Part shown: positions 23,261 through 36,424 of the stretch, piece after piece
Numbering within the stretch: the stretch's first letter is position 1
How the letters are laid out: the number at the start of each line of letters is the position of its first letter
Source: Notamacropus eugenii
Taxonomy: Eukaryota; Chordata; Mammalia; Diprotodontia; Macropodidae
Length of the DNA: 64,000 nt
Reading direction: 5' to 3'
Assembly (NCBI RefSeq): GCF_028372415.1
Contig: NC_092874.1
Span: forward strand, 56,147,865-56,211,864
The notes under the pieces: model-generated
Databases searched by the model: none
What the model was told of the DNA's origin: nothing
Seen by the model: the letters and a program-made list of their open reading frames with translations, nothing else
Program-made: the position numbers and the translations under genes

Positions 23261-24104
23261 CAATAATGAAATCTCGGGTCCATTGAATCATGGGAAAATT
23301 TCTTGCTTCCCAGGGTTATTCTGAAGCTCAAGTGAGATAAATGAGTGTAAAACACACTGTAATCTTGAAACACTATATACATGGAGGCTGTTATTTTTGA
23401 CAGTTTGAGAACAATTTGTTTTTCAACCTAAAGCTTGAATTATACATGTATACTCATTGATGGTAATGCAACTAGGAGACCAAATTATCAGGTCTAGAAT
23501 GAAATTAGAATTTGATTTTCTAGAGTTAATCTTTCATTACCTATGGTTTCCAAGAAGTGAAATAATGAAAGATGGCATTAGTTTATTCAGCAATAAGGTC
23601 ATTAAAAGGCAATTACTTGGAGACATGGCAGAGCAGGAGGAGGGGAAGGTTACTGCCCTAAGTGAAAGAGAATCCTTTTAAATTTTATGATTTGGCAATT
23701 TAAAAATTCTCTGCTTGGCCTCTGGGATTCAGCCCAGTGAATTCGGGTGGGGTGGGGGGAGGGAAACCACTTCACATGCTATTCCATTAATTCTTAAAAC
23801 TCCACTGTGAAGGCAATTGGACTCCCATAGATCTGAAACCCGGAGGCTCTGAGACTCATCTCTGATCAAGGGAAATGACTATAAGATTGAGCTACCAGAG
23901 TGAACTATTTTGAGTGATTAAAGTAATTTAGACAAATATCATTGTCCTCATTTTTCAACTGGCAAAAAGAGAAGAAATCAAAGCAGCACTTCCACAGACC
24001 TCAACAAAAAATATATGGTAAGAGATGCAGGATGAATTCAGGTCTGAAGTCACAGAATTTTAGAGTTGTAGGGGACATTCGATGACTTTCTAATTCAAGC
24101 TTTT

Positions 24105-24552
24105 TTCAGGGCTGCTCATTCATCTTTGATATCCACCTGATTCACCCAACTCTCATCTATGGCTTCAAGAAGCTGTAGCATGCATAGTGGCTATACCCTG
24201 GTAAATCTGTGTCTAAGGATAGGTTAAGCCAGGTGGAGGGTAACCTACAGGCTTCAAACCCAGTGAGTTAGTTCAAACTCCACACATGTGAAGCCTTCCC
24301 CTTGTGGAATGAATGGGCAGATGAGAATAATTTGTTCCAATGGCCACGAAGATGGCTGAAGCAGGCACTGCACAATGCTTATAGCTTGGTCAGACATCAA
24401 AGATGACAAGGTCATCCACTGAATGCCAGGCCATCACCAGTTCTCTTGACTTTTGCCTTGCCACTCAACTTCAATGACTCTGGGAGAGTGAGGCTGACAG
24501 CTTTGCACAGCTCTGCCTCACTTAAACTCAATTTATGCACAGATCAAGACAA
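24105..24552 (+). mobile_element. RTE-derived SINE, head portion
   Basis: Collinear with the 5' region of the RTE element (minus 19530-19980) at visibly lower identity: 'ccacctgattcacccaactc', 'gctgaagcaggcactgc', 'gcctcacttaaactcaattt'. The copy stops after 'agatcaagac' and lacks the 'gatgtcattggtcctcttcg' tail, so it is truncated at its 3' side. Confidence 0.7.
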
Positions 24553-24559
24553 AGGATTA

Positions 24560-25610
24560 ACAGCAGCTCAACCCCTTTTTGAAAGAATTATTCACTATGA
24601 CCTATTTCATAAGCGGCCATGCATTGGCGCTTGTCCATTGTAAATCTAATGAAGGAATTGGCTCTTTGGGTTTTTGTCTAACTCCTAGATTACACCTTAA
24701 TGGCTTTGTTGCCTCCAGTTTGGCACTTTGAAATTCTTTTTTCCCCCATTTATATTTGTGCCCGAAATTTTCTTTCTTGCCCCGAAAAAGGTAATGTGCT
24801 TGCTGAAGTATCTAGCTTGTTTCTAGATCATCATTTAGGTACTGGGCAGAGATACTGGTCCATCATTGGTGATGGCTGATATGGAAGAGTAACTATTTTA
24901 GTTTTAATTTCTGTTAGTAGTGGAGAAAATCAGAATAGAGCATGGTCATGTATTTAGAGACTGGCTGACTGAGCCCACAGCAATTTGGGCATTTACCCCT
25001 GTCCTGTACCCAGCTATTGTGGTTTGTGGGCCAGGTTTAGTCCTGGGGAGTCTGGCCACTAATAATGGCTTTGTTTAATTGACATTCATTGGTTGATCAA
25101 CAAACTTTCACTCTAGGATAATGTTACTTATAGAAAAAGTTCTGGGTCATAGCTTTTAAATTAAGAGTTATAGGCTATAACTCATTCCTAAAGTGAGGAA
25201 TAAGAGAAGTATTCAATATACAATATGAATCAGATATGGGACAAATAATTTATCCCTACTTATGAAAAGGAATGCTAAAAATAAAAGAATCAAAGTGTGC
25301 ATCAGTAGAATGATTAGAACATAATTTAATAACAATTTATAAATATAGTTGCAATAAATTTGAAGCCTTATTTAAGCCTCATGATAACATAATGCTGTGT
25401 TCTACTTGGCTATAACGTGGGTATACTATGGATACTTGGGCAATTCACATTTCACCTCATCTGGACACTGTCTAATCAAACAGCCAAGGTTGATCCTCTG
25501 TTTTGGTTGATGGTCCTACCACACTTGAAGATCCCTGGACCTTTTGAACTTATAAGCATATTTATCCAAGGAAGGAAACACAATAGAGAGAGGAGCTTCC
25601 AGGGACACAG
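24560..25610. other. No feature recognised
   Basis: About 1 kb with no gene or clear repeat. The stretch 23410-24100 is similar, with a weak antisense SINE trace at 24050-24100. Confidence 0.6.
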
Positions 25611-25614
25611 GCAC

Positions 25615-26790
25615 AAGTCAGTCAACAAGCGTTTACTAAGTGCTAAGCGTATGCCAGGCATGGTTTTAAATGTTAGTGATATAGAGTAAGACAGATATAC
25701 CATGCAAGTAAAAATCTAGATACAAGATAAAAAGAGTGGAATCTCAGAGCAGCTAATGATGGTGGTGATCATGAAGGCTGGGAATGGCCTCTTGCAGTAG
25801 GTGGAATTTGACCTGAGTCCTGATGGAATCCAAGGAATCCAGGAGATAGAAGTGAGGAGGAAGAGCATTCCAGGTATGGGAGACAGCCAATGCAAATACT
25901 TGGAGTCAAGAGATGGAGTACTGCTTGTAAGGAGCAGCAAGGAGGCCAGCATGGCTGAACCATAAAGCAAGTGGAAGAGAGAAAAGTATAAGAAGATAGG
26001 AAAGATATTAAGAAGTCTGGTTGGGAAGGGTTTTAAATGCCAAACAGATCATTCTCTATTTGATATGAGGGATGGGGAGGGGAGGGAGAAAGTGGTAATA
26101 GTGAGCCACTGGAATTTGTTAAGTAGGGGAGCATAGCAACATGGTCAGATCTGTGCTTAGGAAAATCACTGACAGCTGAATGGAGGATGGATGAGAGTGG
26201 GAAGAGAACTGAGATAGGGAAACTAGAGACAATAGGCTAGTGTAATAGACTACACATGAGGTGTTAAAGACATGAATCAAGGGTGTGGCTTATGTGAGTG
26301 GAGAGAAAGGAATACTTACAAAAGATGCTGCGAAAGTCGAAATGATAAGATGACAACAGAATGGATATAGAGGGAGCATGAGTAAAAAGCTGAAGATGAC
26401 ATCGAGGTTGTTAGCTTGGGTAATTGGGAAGATGGTGGAGCCCTCAACAGTAGTAGAGAAATTCAGAAGGAGGGTGGGGTTTGGAGTGGAAAGATAATGA
26501 GTTTTCTTAATGGACATGTAGAGTTAAAGATGTTGATGGGACATCAATTTGAGAGACCAATAGGTAGGTAGTGAAGTGAGACTGGAACTCAGGAAAAAGA
26601 TTACAGCTGGATCTGGCAATCATCTATGTAGAGAGGATAATTGAACCCACAAGACCTGATGATATTATTGCTAAGGAAAAAGAGAAGAAGTACCAACACA
26701 GAGTCTTGGGAGACACTCACAAGTAGGGAGCATAGTCTAGATTCATTAAAGGAGACTGAGAAGGAACAGTCAGGAATGTAGGAGAATCAG
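25615..26790 (-). mobile_element. Long L2 LINE block with a reverse-transcriptase remnant
   Basis: About 1.15 kb of continuous L2, antisense. The 3' end is at 25617 ('caacaagcgtttactaagtg'); the diagnostic blocks 'attccaggtatgggagacag', 'gagccactggaatttg' and 'gaaaatcactgacagctgaa' follow. At 26290-26517 (minus) a remnant frame with STTVEGSTIFPITQANNLDVIF corresponds in position and pattern to the 'v.Gs.I.pv.q.rnLGVifD' segment after the L2/CR1 reverse transcriptase palm. Confidence 0.75.
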
Positions 26791-26854
26791 GAGAGAATAA
26801 CATCACAAAAACGCAGTCTCTTCCATTAGAGTGTGAGGTCTTGATTAAAAGACT

Positions 26855-26950
26855 GCAGTATTTTTGGTTTTGACTTTTCTGTGTATCCCCAACACTTAGA
26901 ACAGTGCCTGGTGCATAGGGAGTGCCGTTGACTTATTGACACACCTATTG
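26855..26950 (+). mobile_element. L2 3' end
   Basis: 'tgtgtatccccaacacttag' followed by 'aacagtgcctggtgcatagg': sense L2 3' end, opposite to the preceding L2 block. Confidence 0.7.
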
Positions 26951-26954
26951 ACTT

Positions 26955-28955
26955 GTCTAGGAGAAGAAAGAAATCAAAAGTGTCAAAGACTAGAGAGTTC
27001 AAATAGGATGGAGACTCATAAATAAGCCCATTATTAGACTTTGCAATTAAGGAATACTTGATAACTTTAGAGAGATCAGCTTCAGTTGGATGACAAAGCC
27101 AAAAGTCAGATTTCAGAGGGTGGAGATATGATGGAGAGGAGAATGTCTTTCTCAAGGATTTGGTATGAGATACTGGTAGCTTGCAGGAATACTTCCATAT
27201 TTCATGCTAACATTTGGTAAATGCTGATGTCAAAGTTTGAAACTGAGATGGTTCTTTTCTGTAATTTAGAAAAAACATCCCCACCAAACTCTAAAAAGTA
27301 CAATTTGCTGAAGACTTAACTCAGTACAACAGACCTCATAATCAAAATAAGCAATAGCCTAGAGATATTAAGAACATTCCTAATGTGTTGTATCAAAGTG
27401 CCTACATAAGCTAAATTCAAGACATTTTTTATTGTCAAGAGGCACAAGTATATGGTTAGATTTCCATATGGATTTTTGCCAACCATCATAAATAATAAAG
27501 AACTCATAAACAATTCCAAAAGGCAGTGTGTCAGGCAGATGGTATTTTTTGGGGGGAAATTAGAACTAGTAAGCACAGTCATACCTTATGTATGCCTGCT
27601 GTTCTGAACTCACTGTTGTCATAAGCATATATGAGGCTTGTGATTTTGTTCTATTACCAAATGGGATCCCATACAACATAATGCATTATAATATCTCATG
27701 CACAGAAACAAGCAATTTAATTCTAACTGGCATTCAGAAGGACACTTTGGAACAGATTAGTTCCCAGAAGACAGTAATAATATGATATGAATTAGGTACA
27801 ATTATTAGTATACATGAACACTCTGTTGTCCGACATTTTAGTAAGCCTTCGAGGGATTTCAAGAAAGTCCAGTGCTGGAAAAATTAGTTTGTTCTGGACC
27901 ATGATGCTCTGGAGAGTCCCTTAAGAACTGCCTTAACTGACATACATCTCTTGGACTGCTACTGAGCAATGGAACTCTCCAAATCTTGGAGACTGTAGCC
28001 TGAAGCCTAGGATGCATCCAACTGTATTTTTATTGGTTCCCAGAGAGCTCAACAAGCATCTTGGTGAATTTTGTTGTGTTAAGTTTGTGTGAAAGTTGGT
28101 GGTCCATCATCCAGTCTCCTGGAGGTGGGGGCCAACACAATATGTTGTTCTATGTTGAATGCCTAATATACATGAAATCTCTCCAATGAAGGTATAAAAA
28201 CCAATATGAAATGTGTGTTAATGTAAAGTTATTTGTTGCATATGAGACAAAGCACATCAAACACGCCATCTGTTTTTCACCTGGTATTTTATTTGTGACA
28301 AGGTAAATAGGTACATGGAAACCTTAGCCAATATACACATATCTATTTAACAGTGATTGCATTCTTAGAATGGGGTTTCAGTGGCAACGTAGTGTTTGCT
28401 TATTGCTTTGCAAACTATTGAATTTTCATGTTTATGGGCTTTCCAAAGTTTATAAAACTTAATCTGCCCATTTTTTGTGCCTTCAAGTTACCTACAAGAG
28501 TGAAAAAAAGTATGAAAATTGTAATATGCAAGCATGTTACAGATTTTCAAGCCACTGACATTGCTATAATAGGGAAAATTATTCATCATTCAGTCTATTT
28601 GTGCAGGGAATGGATGCCCAGTAAATGTGATCCTGGGCTGATTTGTTTTACATCATTTCGTCTGATCCTCTTTCTCTATGCTGGCTTCATTCATTTCCAT
28701 ATCTGGAAGGGGCAAATGAGGACCACATATACCCATGATGCCATTCTGTGGTCTAGTCCTTAGGAGGCAGAGCATTTCAACATCAGTGTTCATCTGCCAC
28801 TAAGAGGCTTTCAATGTGCTTTGAGTAGTGATAGTCCATAGCAAAGTCAATTCCCTCCTATGTCTCTTTCCAAGCATTTTTCTCCTCTCCTGGCAGTTCT
28901 ACCATCTCTCAGGGTGTCTTCGGTCACAAAAGCACAGACTGTCAGAGCTGGGAGG
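26955..28955. other. No feature recognised (downstream of ITGA8)
   Basis: About 2 kb of AT-rich DNA with no identifiable repeat or coding frame. An ITGA8 distal polyadenylation site could lie here: AATAAA on the minus strand at 28288-28293. Confidence 0.5.
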
Positions 28956-28959
28956 CCCC

Positions 28960-29260
28960 ATAGAGTTGGAGTGAAAACCAGAAGAGTCAGGCTTAATCTT
29001 TGCTTTTTCACGTATGTGATTTAGGGCAACTTTTCATCACTAAAACAGTGACAACATGTGTACAGTTGACCTCACAGAGCAGTTGTAAGGGTCAAATGAG
29101 ATAATGTATTGCATTTTGTAAACTCTGAAGCTATTATTATTATTGCTTAGCCATAGGGTCTCCTTATTTTGCAGATGAAATGAATGAATCCCAAAGAGGC
29201 CGGAAGACTTAGCCAAGGCCTTACTCTTAGATATCAGAAATATCTCCCAAGGTGTTACTC
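28960..29260. mobile_element. Two MIR-type SINE fragments, head to head
   Basis: A sense fragment at 28970-29130 ('gtaagggtcaaatgagataa') abuts an antisense fragment at 29150-29255 ('tttgcagatgaaatgaatga'). Confidence 0.5.
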
Positions 29261-29699
29261 CTCCTAGCATCTACATTTTCCTAAGGGTCCTTGGAGACAG
29301 AAAAGCTTTCTGTAGTTAAAAGAAAGCGTATCTAGGGTGGGATGCCAGGCACAGAGGCAGACACTTGTGGAGATGCACTTTTGCATTCACATGATGTAGA
29401 TGGTCTTAGGTCAAGAGTCCCTGTTTCTAGAAGGCATTTCATCAGAGAAGAACCCTTAAATAAAGACTCCGAGACTACAATTGACACCTAAAATCCTTAA
29501 CACCATTGTGATTTTAATCTATAAGCACTGGAAACTAAATTCTTGACAGTAGAGCTCTCCAGACTACTACCTTGGGAGAGTTGAATCTACAAGGCAGGAG
29601 ACATAGGAAATAAACCTTCTGCTCAAAGTAACAGTGCACTACTCCATGTGCCTCTCATTTGATTTCTAAAGAAATTTTACAGCTGTAGCCAAACGGCTC

Positions 29700-31864
29700 C
29701 CTGCCAGGCTGAGGAATGATTTTTTTTTTAAATTTAGTATCTGCAACTTTGGCTCGTCTTTCAAATAATGTGTGATTGTTCAAACTGTGATACAAATTTT
29801 CCAACTGCATTGCGAACTCAAGGCTTTCTGTTAACCTTGTCTGTTATACTTGTTTCATCAGTATATTTCAAAAGGCTTTTTCTTCTTAGAAAACAAACAA
29901 AAAATTAATGCCAGTGTAAACAAGCTACAGATACATATGTATACAAAGTATTGCACGTAAAATTTGTATTTCTTAAAAGTGATATTTCAGTATAATAAAA
30001 AATAATACAAAATTGTGCAGATGATGTGAATTAATTTGGCTGGTTAATCCTAGTTTATCAATGACAGTATTATACATAATTATAGAGTATTTATACGTAG
30101 GTTTTTAAAAATCAGGTTTTTTGTGGGCATTCAATTCAAAATGAGTACAAAAAAATAGCTTAATAAAAGGGTTCTTTGATATTAGAAGCTAACCAGGCTA
30201 ACTTCAAAAGTGAACAGCAAAAAGTACATAGAATTTGGAGATCTAACTGAAAAAGTTATAACTTCTAAAGAATTTTTTTAAAGAGATAATTTTTTTCCTA
30301 TGTTTATACCAGGTCTGCGTTATTTTACGCTTCCTTTTTATTCATGGCTGATACATGTTTTCTATAAGTTGCTAATACAAGCTGGTAGTAAAAGTAGATA
30401 TTTAAAGAAAAAACACCAATATTGTTGTTTCCAAACCTTCCTCAAATATACTGAAATATTCAGTCTATGAGGACTGTTTATTTATCCCCATTAATTTACT
30501 ATTCCTTGCCAATGGTGTAAATCCTATGATGATGAAATCCACTTTACTACTGAAGTAGTGTTGTGGGCGTTTTAAAATTACTTACTATTAACTTAATAAA
30601 GATTTTTAAAAAAGAGTAAAAAATATCTTCACTGAAGTCATACTATGATGCTTCTTCCTGGCTTGGAGGTGAACTGGGTTTCTCAAAGGCCACAATAGTA
30701 GAAATCTGACAGCTTTAGCCAAGCTAAAAAGACTGTTCACAGGCATAGACAAGGATGGTGTTGATGTCATCCTAGGGCTAGCCTTACTAAACACGGAAAA
30801 GCTCATTATTGGGATGGTGGCCATCAAGTGAGGAACGTTTTTATCCAAGTAACTCAAGAAAACAGTCTACGAAAGCAGAGTTGTGATTTAAGGAGTTGGA
30901 GGCAGTTCTTACACCAAAGGAAAGAATTTTTGAAATGTTGATGTGTTACTATAACTTAAGCACGCACTCACACACACAATGAAGAGAGGTTTTTGAAGCA
31001 TCATGACATATTATGAACTGGTATAACTGAAAATATAAGGGAAAAAATCCAAAAAAAATGCAGCATTTGGCAACGTTCCTTTAGGCAACCATGCCTCCCT
31101 GGATGGTGTATATGAAACTAATGGTGACGGGTACAAGAAGATAGAGTTTAATATGCAACTGAGTCTTAGAACTGATTCTCTTCTCTCTAAAATATTGTAT
31201 ACATTCTGCCACTCCTCTAAAGAAGCATTTTGTTGTGGGATGATATCTTTGCACAATGTACTTTTCTTTTTTGTGATCTGAGCAAATGATTTTCAAAAAT
31301 GGGTAAAGACATCCTGGTAAATGGGTCCTTTGACATCCCAGATGTCAAATTACAGAGGTGGAAAAAATAAATAACTCACTACCCCCACTTACAAGTTTCT
31401 CTTGGTAGCTTTAAAAAGTACTTTCACAGTACCAACAACATATTGCTTGTCTCCCTGAGCCACAGTTTCAGAAGCAATGTTTCTTTTCCATAGGGAGGTG
31501 TTGAATAGTCTGCTTGATACAGTAGTGTTTGAAGGATTGTGCACGAGTTCACCTTCTAGATGCTACAGCCACTCAGGAATTTCATCCTTGCACCTTAAGT
31601 TGGGTTTATCTAGAAAGTAATTTAAGCCATTCCGCACAGGCCTAAGTAACTAACAAATCTAGAACATCAGGGAACAAAACAACAACTCTCCCCATTGATG
31701 GGTCTGTTTTGATGAAGGTCTTTCCCCAAAAGGATCATGCTCATCACATGTTGAGTTTCCAAAGTACTGGAGAATTCAAAAGGCATCCACATGGTGCCCA
31801 CTGGTTCCATGGTGGCTGGTTTCAATCTCTCTCTTTTGAATGGGGTTGGTGTTGGTTTTTTTTT
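29700..31864 (-). other. ITGA8: Probable ITGA8 3' UTR and cleavage region
   Basis: The sequence below the ITGA8 stop is AT-rich, single-copy in appearance and free of recognisable repeats for about 2 kb, as expected of a long 3' UTR. Candidate AATAAA signals on the minus strand lie at 30477-30482 and 30337-30342; the former is followed by GT-rich sequence within about 60 bases. Which one is used, or whether a more distal site below 29.7 kb is used, cannot be settled from sequence. The lower limit given is arbitrary. Confidence 0.5.
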
Positions 31865-31951
31865 TCATGCTTCAGGAACTTTGTCATTTGTTAATTGCTC
31901 CCTATCAGCCATATCATCCTGGGGAGGTCTTGCTCGGTCAAAGAATCCACA
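31865..31951 (-). CDS. ITGA8: ITGA8 last coding exon (cytoplasmic tail and stop)
   Basis: Coding part of the terminal exon: 87 bases, 28 residues plus TGA. It starts immediately after 'ggtag' with CGFFDRARPPQDDM and ends DREQLTNDKVPEA-stop. The GFFDR sequence is the alpha-8 version of the conserved integrin membrane-proximal GFFKR motif, which contacts the beta tail and talin-regulated clasp. Compared with human alpha-8 as I remember it, the tail has the same length with a few substitutions (QDDMA for QEDMT, KVPEA for KTPEA). The polypyrimidine tract of the acceptor is a homopolymer of 17 T on the minus strand (A run at 31957-31973). The 3' UTR continues toward lower coordinates. Confidence 0.96.
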   Translation of the reverse strand, partial: CGFFDRARPPQDDMADREQLTNDKVPEA

Positions 31952-34900
31952 CTACCAAAAAAAAAAAAAAAAATAAAGACAATTGGATATATAGACAAAG
32001 ACTTTTCCAAGCTGAAAAAAATAGTATGGATCCTTCAGTGAAAGTGGAGTCCTACATGCCTGGTAGCAGGGCTCTGAAGGAGTCAGCTATTACCAATCTT
32101 GTAAGAGTCATTGTTAAATTTTTAGTGTTCTTAATTGTTAAATTTCCACAACAGAAATCAGCAAATGTTATAAATCAGGCCTTGATTTATTGTTTTCTTG
32201 GTTGTCTAGACTTTAAAAAGTGATGAAAAAATATTAATAATGCAGATTAAACTTAAAAGTGTGTCTTGCTATTTTGAGACCTGATTGTTAAATATTTACC
32301 AGCATAGCCCTACCTGGTACTACCTTGAATATTTATAAAATATTTATAAACTTACATATTATATTTATACAATATTTATAAAAACTTTCCACTTAAGCTA
32401 TTTAATTAATATATGTACATACAAATATGCATATATACATGTGCATATACATCCATTCACATATGATTCATATTTAGATCAGGTTTGTGATTTTATCAGT
32501 ATAGGAAGCAATCAGGGAGCTACTCTATCAATGGAGATAAAGAGATTAATTGATAATAACCATTTATTAAGTACCAGGGCTCTATCTACTACATCACATA
32601 GCTGCCCCTAATCATATTTTTCCTGCAACTTTTAGTCATAGAACAGGACACTTCTTTTTTTGTATAATGTTTTTAAATAATTGAAGGAAATGCTAAACAT
32701 CAACTAGGTTAGTGAAAATAAAGATGTAATTTTTTTCCTATCCAAGTTCACGAAGCCCTTGAAAGCCATTCATGGACCCTTAGGGGTTCGTAGACCCTTT
32801 GTAAAGAACCCTTGTCTTAGAGATTGCTTGGGGGACACTAAGAGGTAGTGACTCAACCAGGATCATACAGTTAGTATGGGTCAGAGATACAACTTGAACC
32901 AATAATTCTGACTATTAGGGCAGTTGTTCACTCATCCCCTCCTGTCTTCTCTTTTCTTTCTTCCTTCCTCCTGTTCTCCAGGCTATCAGCTGGAGAGTTG
33001 TATGCCATCTACCTATGGAGGGGAAGCCCATTCTGAGGTTTGGATTTTCAGTGTAGTGGAAAAAAAATAACTTCTTTCTTCTTCATCTTACCATCCCCCA
33101 TTTTTGGACTAACGTAGCAGTAGAGGAGTCCTTTGATTTTCATTCCTTCTCCTGGATTTTGAGGTCTATTTGAGCCCCACGTAGACCCAAATATATTTTT
33201 ATGGGAGAAGTGCAAAACCCCCACTAATTTTATTTGATTTGCTCCTTGTTCTTGAAGATGAGCAAAATGATTGATTATTGACTGTTTGCTTAGAAAGAAT
33301 AAACCTCCCTGGGAACCTACTGTTGGCTTGGTTGTAGGCTTCTCTCACCCACATTTAATGGAACGTACATTTCAGGGTATGAAGGGAAGAATTAGACTTG
33401 TTGTCTTAGCCATAGACTTGACCTTCGTGATCATCTGGCCCAAACTTCTTTCTTTTTTCAGAAAAGTTAAGCCCAGAAACAGAAAAAAAAAAGTGCCCAA
33501 GTTCATATTTGACTCAGATCCTTAGACTTCTTGGACTTTTCCCACTACAAATCATATAGCAATCTAGTGGTAAGAGAAGGTTTGCAGCTATATTCACTGA
33601 ATTTCCAAACAGTGCCTTTTCCAGGAGGCTATATTCACTTCTATATGAAGGTCTTCTACAGGACTGTTCAGGGGAATCCAAATTTTTATATTTTGTTATT
33701 TCCCCATCTAGTTTGTTTGGTTTAGTTTGTAACTAGAGCTTTCTTTTTTCTTTTTTTTCTCATGCAAATTTAAATGTCATGTCTGTCAATTATCTGGTTG
33801 TTGATACAGGACCTTAATCCAATGCTCAGTCTCTGCAAATATTATTGCTAGTAAGTATAAGCACAATAGAAAGGCTATTTGTATAGGTTTGAAAATAGCC
33901 TCCTTATGTCACAGGGTAGCAGAAGATATGAGCAAATATTGTTCATCAAGACAATGGACTACTTGGCTCATTTTTATAATCTTGGTAGAATGTTTTTTGG
34001 GGGGAATTCCCTTTCTGACAAACTCCAAAGTCCACAGGAAATAAGAAGTGAGCTGCCCACAGACAATGAACATGAGATAATTGTTAGGGGTCATAGTAGT
34101 TAGGCAGTAGTAGTGGTGAAGGATCCAGTTATTCTATCAATCTCTGACAGGCTGGAGAGAGGCCATTATTCAGGTCAGGATTAGACATGGATGTTGTCCC
34201 CTCTGGCTGGGTCTAAATTAAGCAAAGACCTCCCACTGACGTGCTGTTTGTTGTTTTAAAAGTGTATATGCTGTATTTGTAAGGCACCTAGAACAGACCG
34301 AAATCAGCTGGCATGTGCTTTGCATCAGTTATTGCCATAGTAGTGGTGTTTGTGATGGCGTTTCTATTTTGGAAAGTAAATCGAGACAGAACTTGGCATC
34401 GGTGCAGACTGTCCTGCCAAAAATTAGTTCCTATTGTAGACCGCTGAAGTAAATCACGATAAAATACACAGAAGAATGGAAATCTGAGATTGCTTAATAG
34501 TGACACAGGCTAAAAGTATCCACATCTAAAAAAACAACATTGCAGTTTGAAGAGTGTTACTAAATTTGTAACTTTGTTGGTCTAAGGGACATTGAAAGGA
34601 TCACATCCAAATTGTTCTGTACTGAAGATGCTTATTTAACTGCTTTTAAAATCTTCAAAACATTAGGGACAGGATCATGTCAACAAAAAACCAAGGATGG
34701 AGGTAAATTACACAAGAAAATGTCATGGTTAGGATATCATCCCTCTCAGCACTGCAGAAAGGAGATGCCTGGTCTTGGATAATGAAGTCAAGTTCTCTCA
34801 CAATTCATTTACAACTAAATTCTCAACATGAAAGCAGGCACTAAACCGCAGCAGTCTTCTTAAATATCAGTTCCACAAGCATATTAAATTTGCCAAAGCT

Positions 34901-35060
34901 AACAAGATACATAATAAAGGCTCCTTTTATGCTTTTCTGAAGAGTCAAGGATTACAAGAGTTCAGTGTTAAGCAGTGACTGTCTTTCTAAATTTTTTGAC
35001 AGTTTCACCACTGTATGGACCAAAGCAAGGGGGGAGGATGATAAAAACCCAAAGACTTAC
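31952..35060 (-). other. ITGA8: ITGA8 last intron
   Basis: Intron between the transmembrane and tail exons, GT-AG, about 3.1 kb. It holds an AT-rich stretch at 32320-32480, SINE or L2 scraps at 32540-32620, 32830-32920 and 33400-33520, and an hAT-like fragment at 32745-32825. I see nothing interpretable in 33560-34960. Confidence 0.9.
32745..32825. mobile_element. hAT-like fragment
   Basis: 'catggacccttaggggttcg' then 'aagaacccttgtcttagag' resemble one end of the hAT MITE family seen at 35954 and 60529. Confidence 0.4.
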
Positions 35061-35183
35061 CTTCCATAAGGCTAAGGTCAAAAGAGTGAGTACCAGTAAT
35101 CCAAGAAGGATGGCTAATATGATAACCCACAATGGGATAGAGAAGGAGACATTTGGAGTTGCCCAGATGACTGATGTTCTAAT
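35061..35183 (-). CDS. ITGA8: ITGA8 coding exon, penultimate (transmembrane helix)
   Basis: This exon encodes the single membrane-spanning helix of integrin alpha-8. The acceptor is 'cttttcatttcag', 123 bases (41 codons, phase 0) follow, and the donor after AAG is gtaagt. The peptide starts IRTSVIWATPNVSFS, with an NVS glycosylation sequon just outside the membrane. About 24 hydrophobic residues follow (PLWVIILAILLGLLVLTLLT), ending ALWK at the cytosolic face. This pattern is characteristic of alpha-8 rather than alpha-V. An open frame continues past the donor into intron sequence (to 34968), but the splice site and the match of the next exon show that part is not coding. Confidence 0.96.
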
Positions 35184-35953
35184 CTGAAATGAAAAGTGAG
35201 ACAAATAAACTTTAATTTAAAAATTAGTTCATGCAAGGAAGCAGGGATCAGCCAACAATGCCAGAGAAGAATCATGAGCTCAAGTGAAACAGTGGGATAG
35301 CAGGATTCATTTTAAGTAAGCTGGCCATTGGATTCTTTCCAAGAACACGAAGTGTAAAAAGCCAGCTCAGGAATTACTGTGGTTACCTTGTTATCCCCCT
35401 TAAGGGAAAGTGTAAGCTTTCAGTGGGTTGTTATCAGTCATCACTGAAACACTAGAGTGGACCCATGTTTCTCAGACTGCTGAACAACCAACCAGCCTAC
35501 AACAGCCTATCCAATTCACTTTTAAGCATCATTTCCTTCTGAACTGGAACAAAGACTTCATGGGACAATGGGACTGCCAGGGCCCAGTTCCACATTTGTG
35601 ATGACAAGGAGTTTATCCTACATAGACTAAAGGCCTTTCTTGAGAAAACATCTGGCTTCCTTCAATGTGTCCTACAATAAAGGAATGGAGTGCTGAAAAT
35701 TGAAGCAGATAGAACTGGGTCAAAATCTTTCCTCTCACGTTTAGTAACTGTGCATTTGATTTTAATTCCTGGGAAAATTCTAGAACAGATAGTTAAAAGG
35801 ATGTCTGATAACAGCTAGATAAGGAAGTATTAATTATAAAGAACCAACCTTATGTCATCAAGATTAGACTTTGCCAGACTCATGTCATCTTCTTTCTTTG
35901 ATATGATTGCTAGACTAGTAGAAGGGGAGAATGCTAAGGATATCATTTACCTA

Positions 35954-36138
35954 GAGCAAGGGTTCTTAGCCTGTGGTCTGTGGATAGATTTCAGGGTGTC
36001 TGTAAACTTTTTTAAAAAGTATTTTGTTAACTGTATTTCCATATAATTGTTTCCCTTTGAGACTCTATGTTAATGCAAAGTATTCTGAGAAGACAGCCCA
36101 TAGACTTTACCAGCTTGTCCAAAGGTCAAGAACCACTG
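35954..36138 (+). mobile_element. hAT-type MITE inserted in L3
   Basis: The ends CAAGGGTTCTTAGCC and GGTCAAGAACCACTG are imperfect inverted repeats. The interior 'gtatttccatataattgttt' and 'tattctgagaagacagccca' recurs in reverse orientation at 60529-60703 and 52768-52963. L3 reads through on both sides ('atttacctaga' / 'ctttgattttagcgaagcc'). Confidence 0.65.
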
Positions 36139-36424
36139 ACTTTGATTTTAGCGAAGCCTTTAATAAAGTCTCTCATATAATTCTGATCAAGAAGATGGAG
36201 ATATTTAGTATGATTAACATAATCAGATCAATTCAGAACTGGTTGGATGACTGGGCTCAAAGAGTAGCTGTTAATGGGTTGAAGTCACTTCCAGTGAGGC
36301 CTCCACTGGGGTCTTCAGGGGGATATACATAATTCAACTTGTGTTCTTTAGCATTTTATCAATGATCTGGAGAAAATCATATTTTCAGGCAACACAAAGC
36401 TGGGAGTGACAGCGAACACACTAG

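Noticed and set aside
34968-35204. 78-residue ORF with a transmembrane helix as a complete small protein
   Set aside because: The central part is an ITGA8 exon with canonical splice sites. The extensions on both sides are intron, and the true next exon is at 31865-31951.
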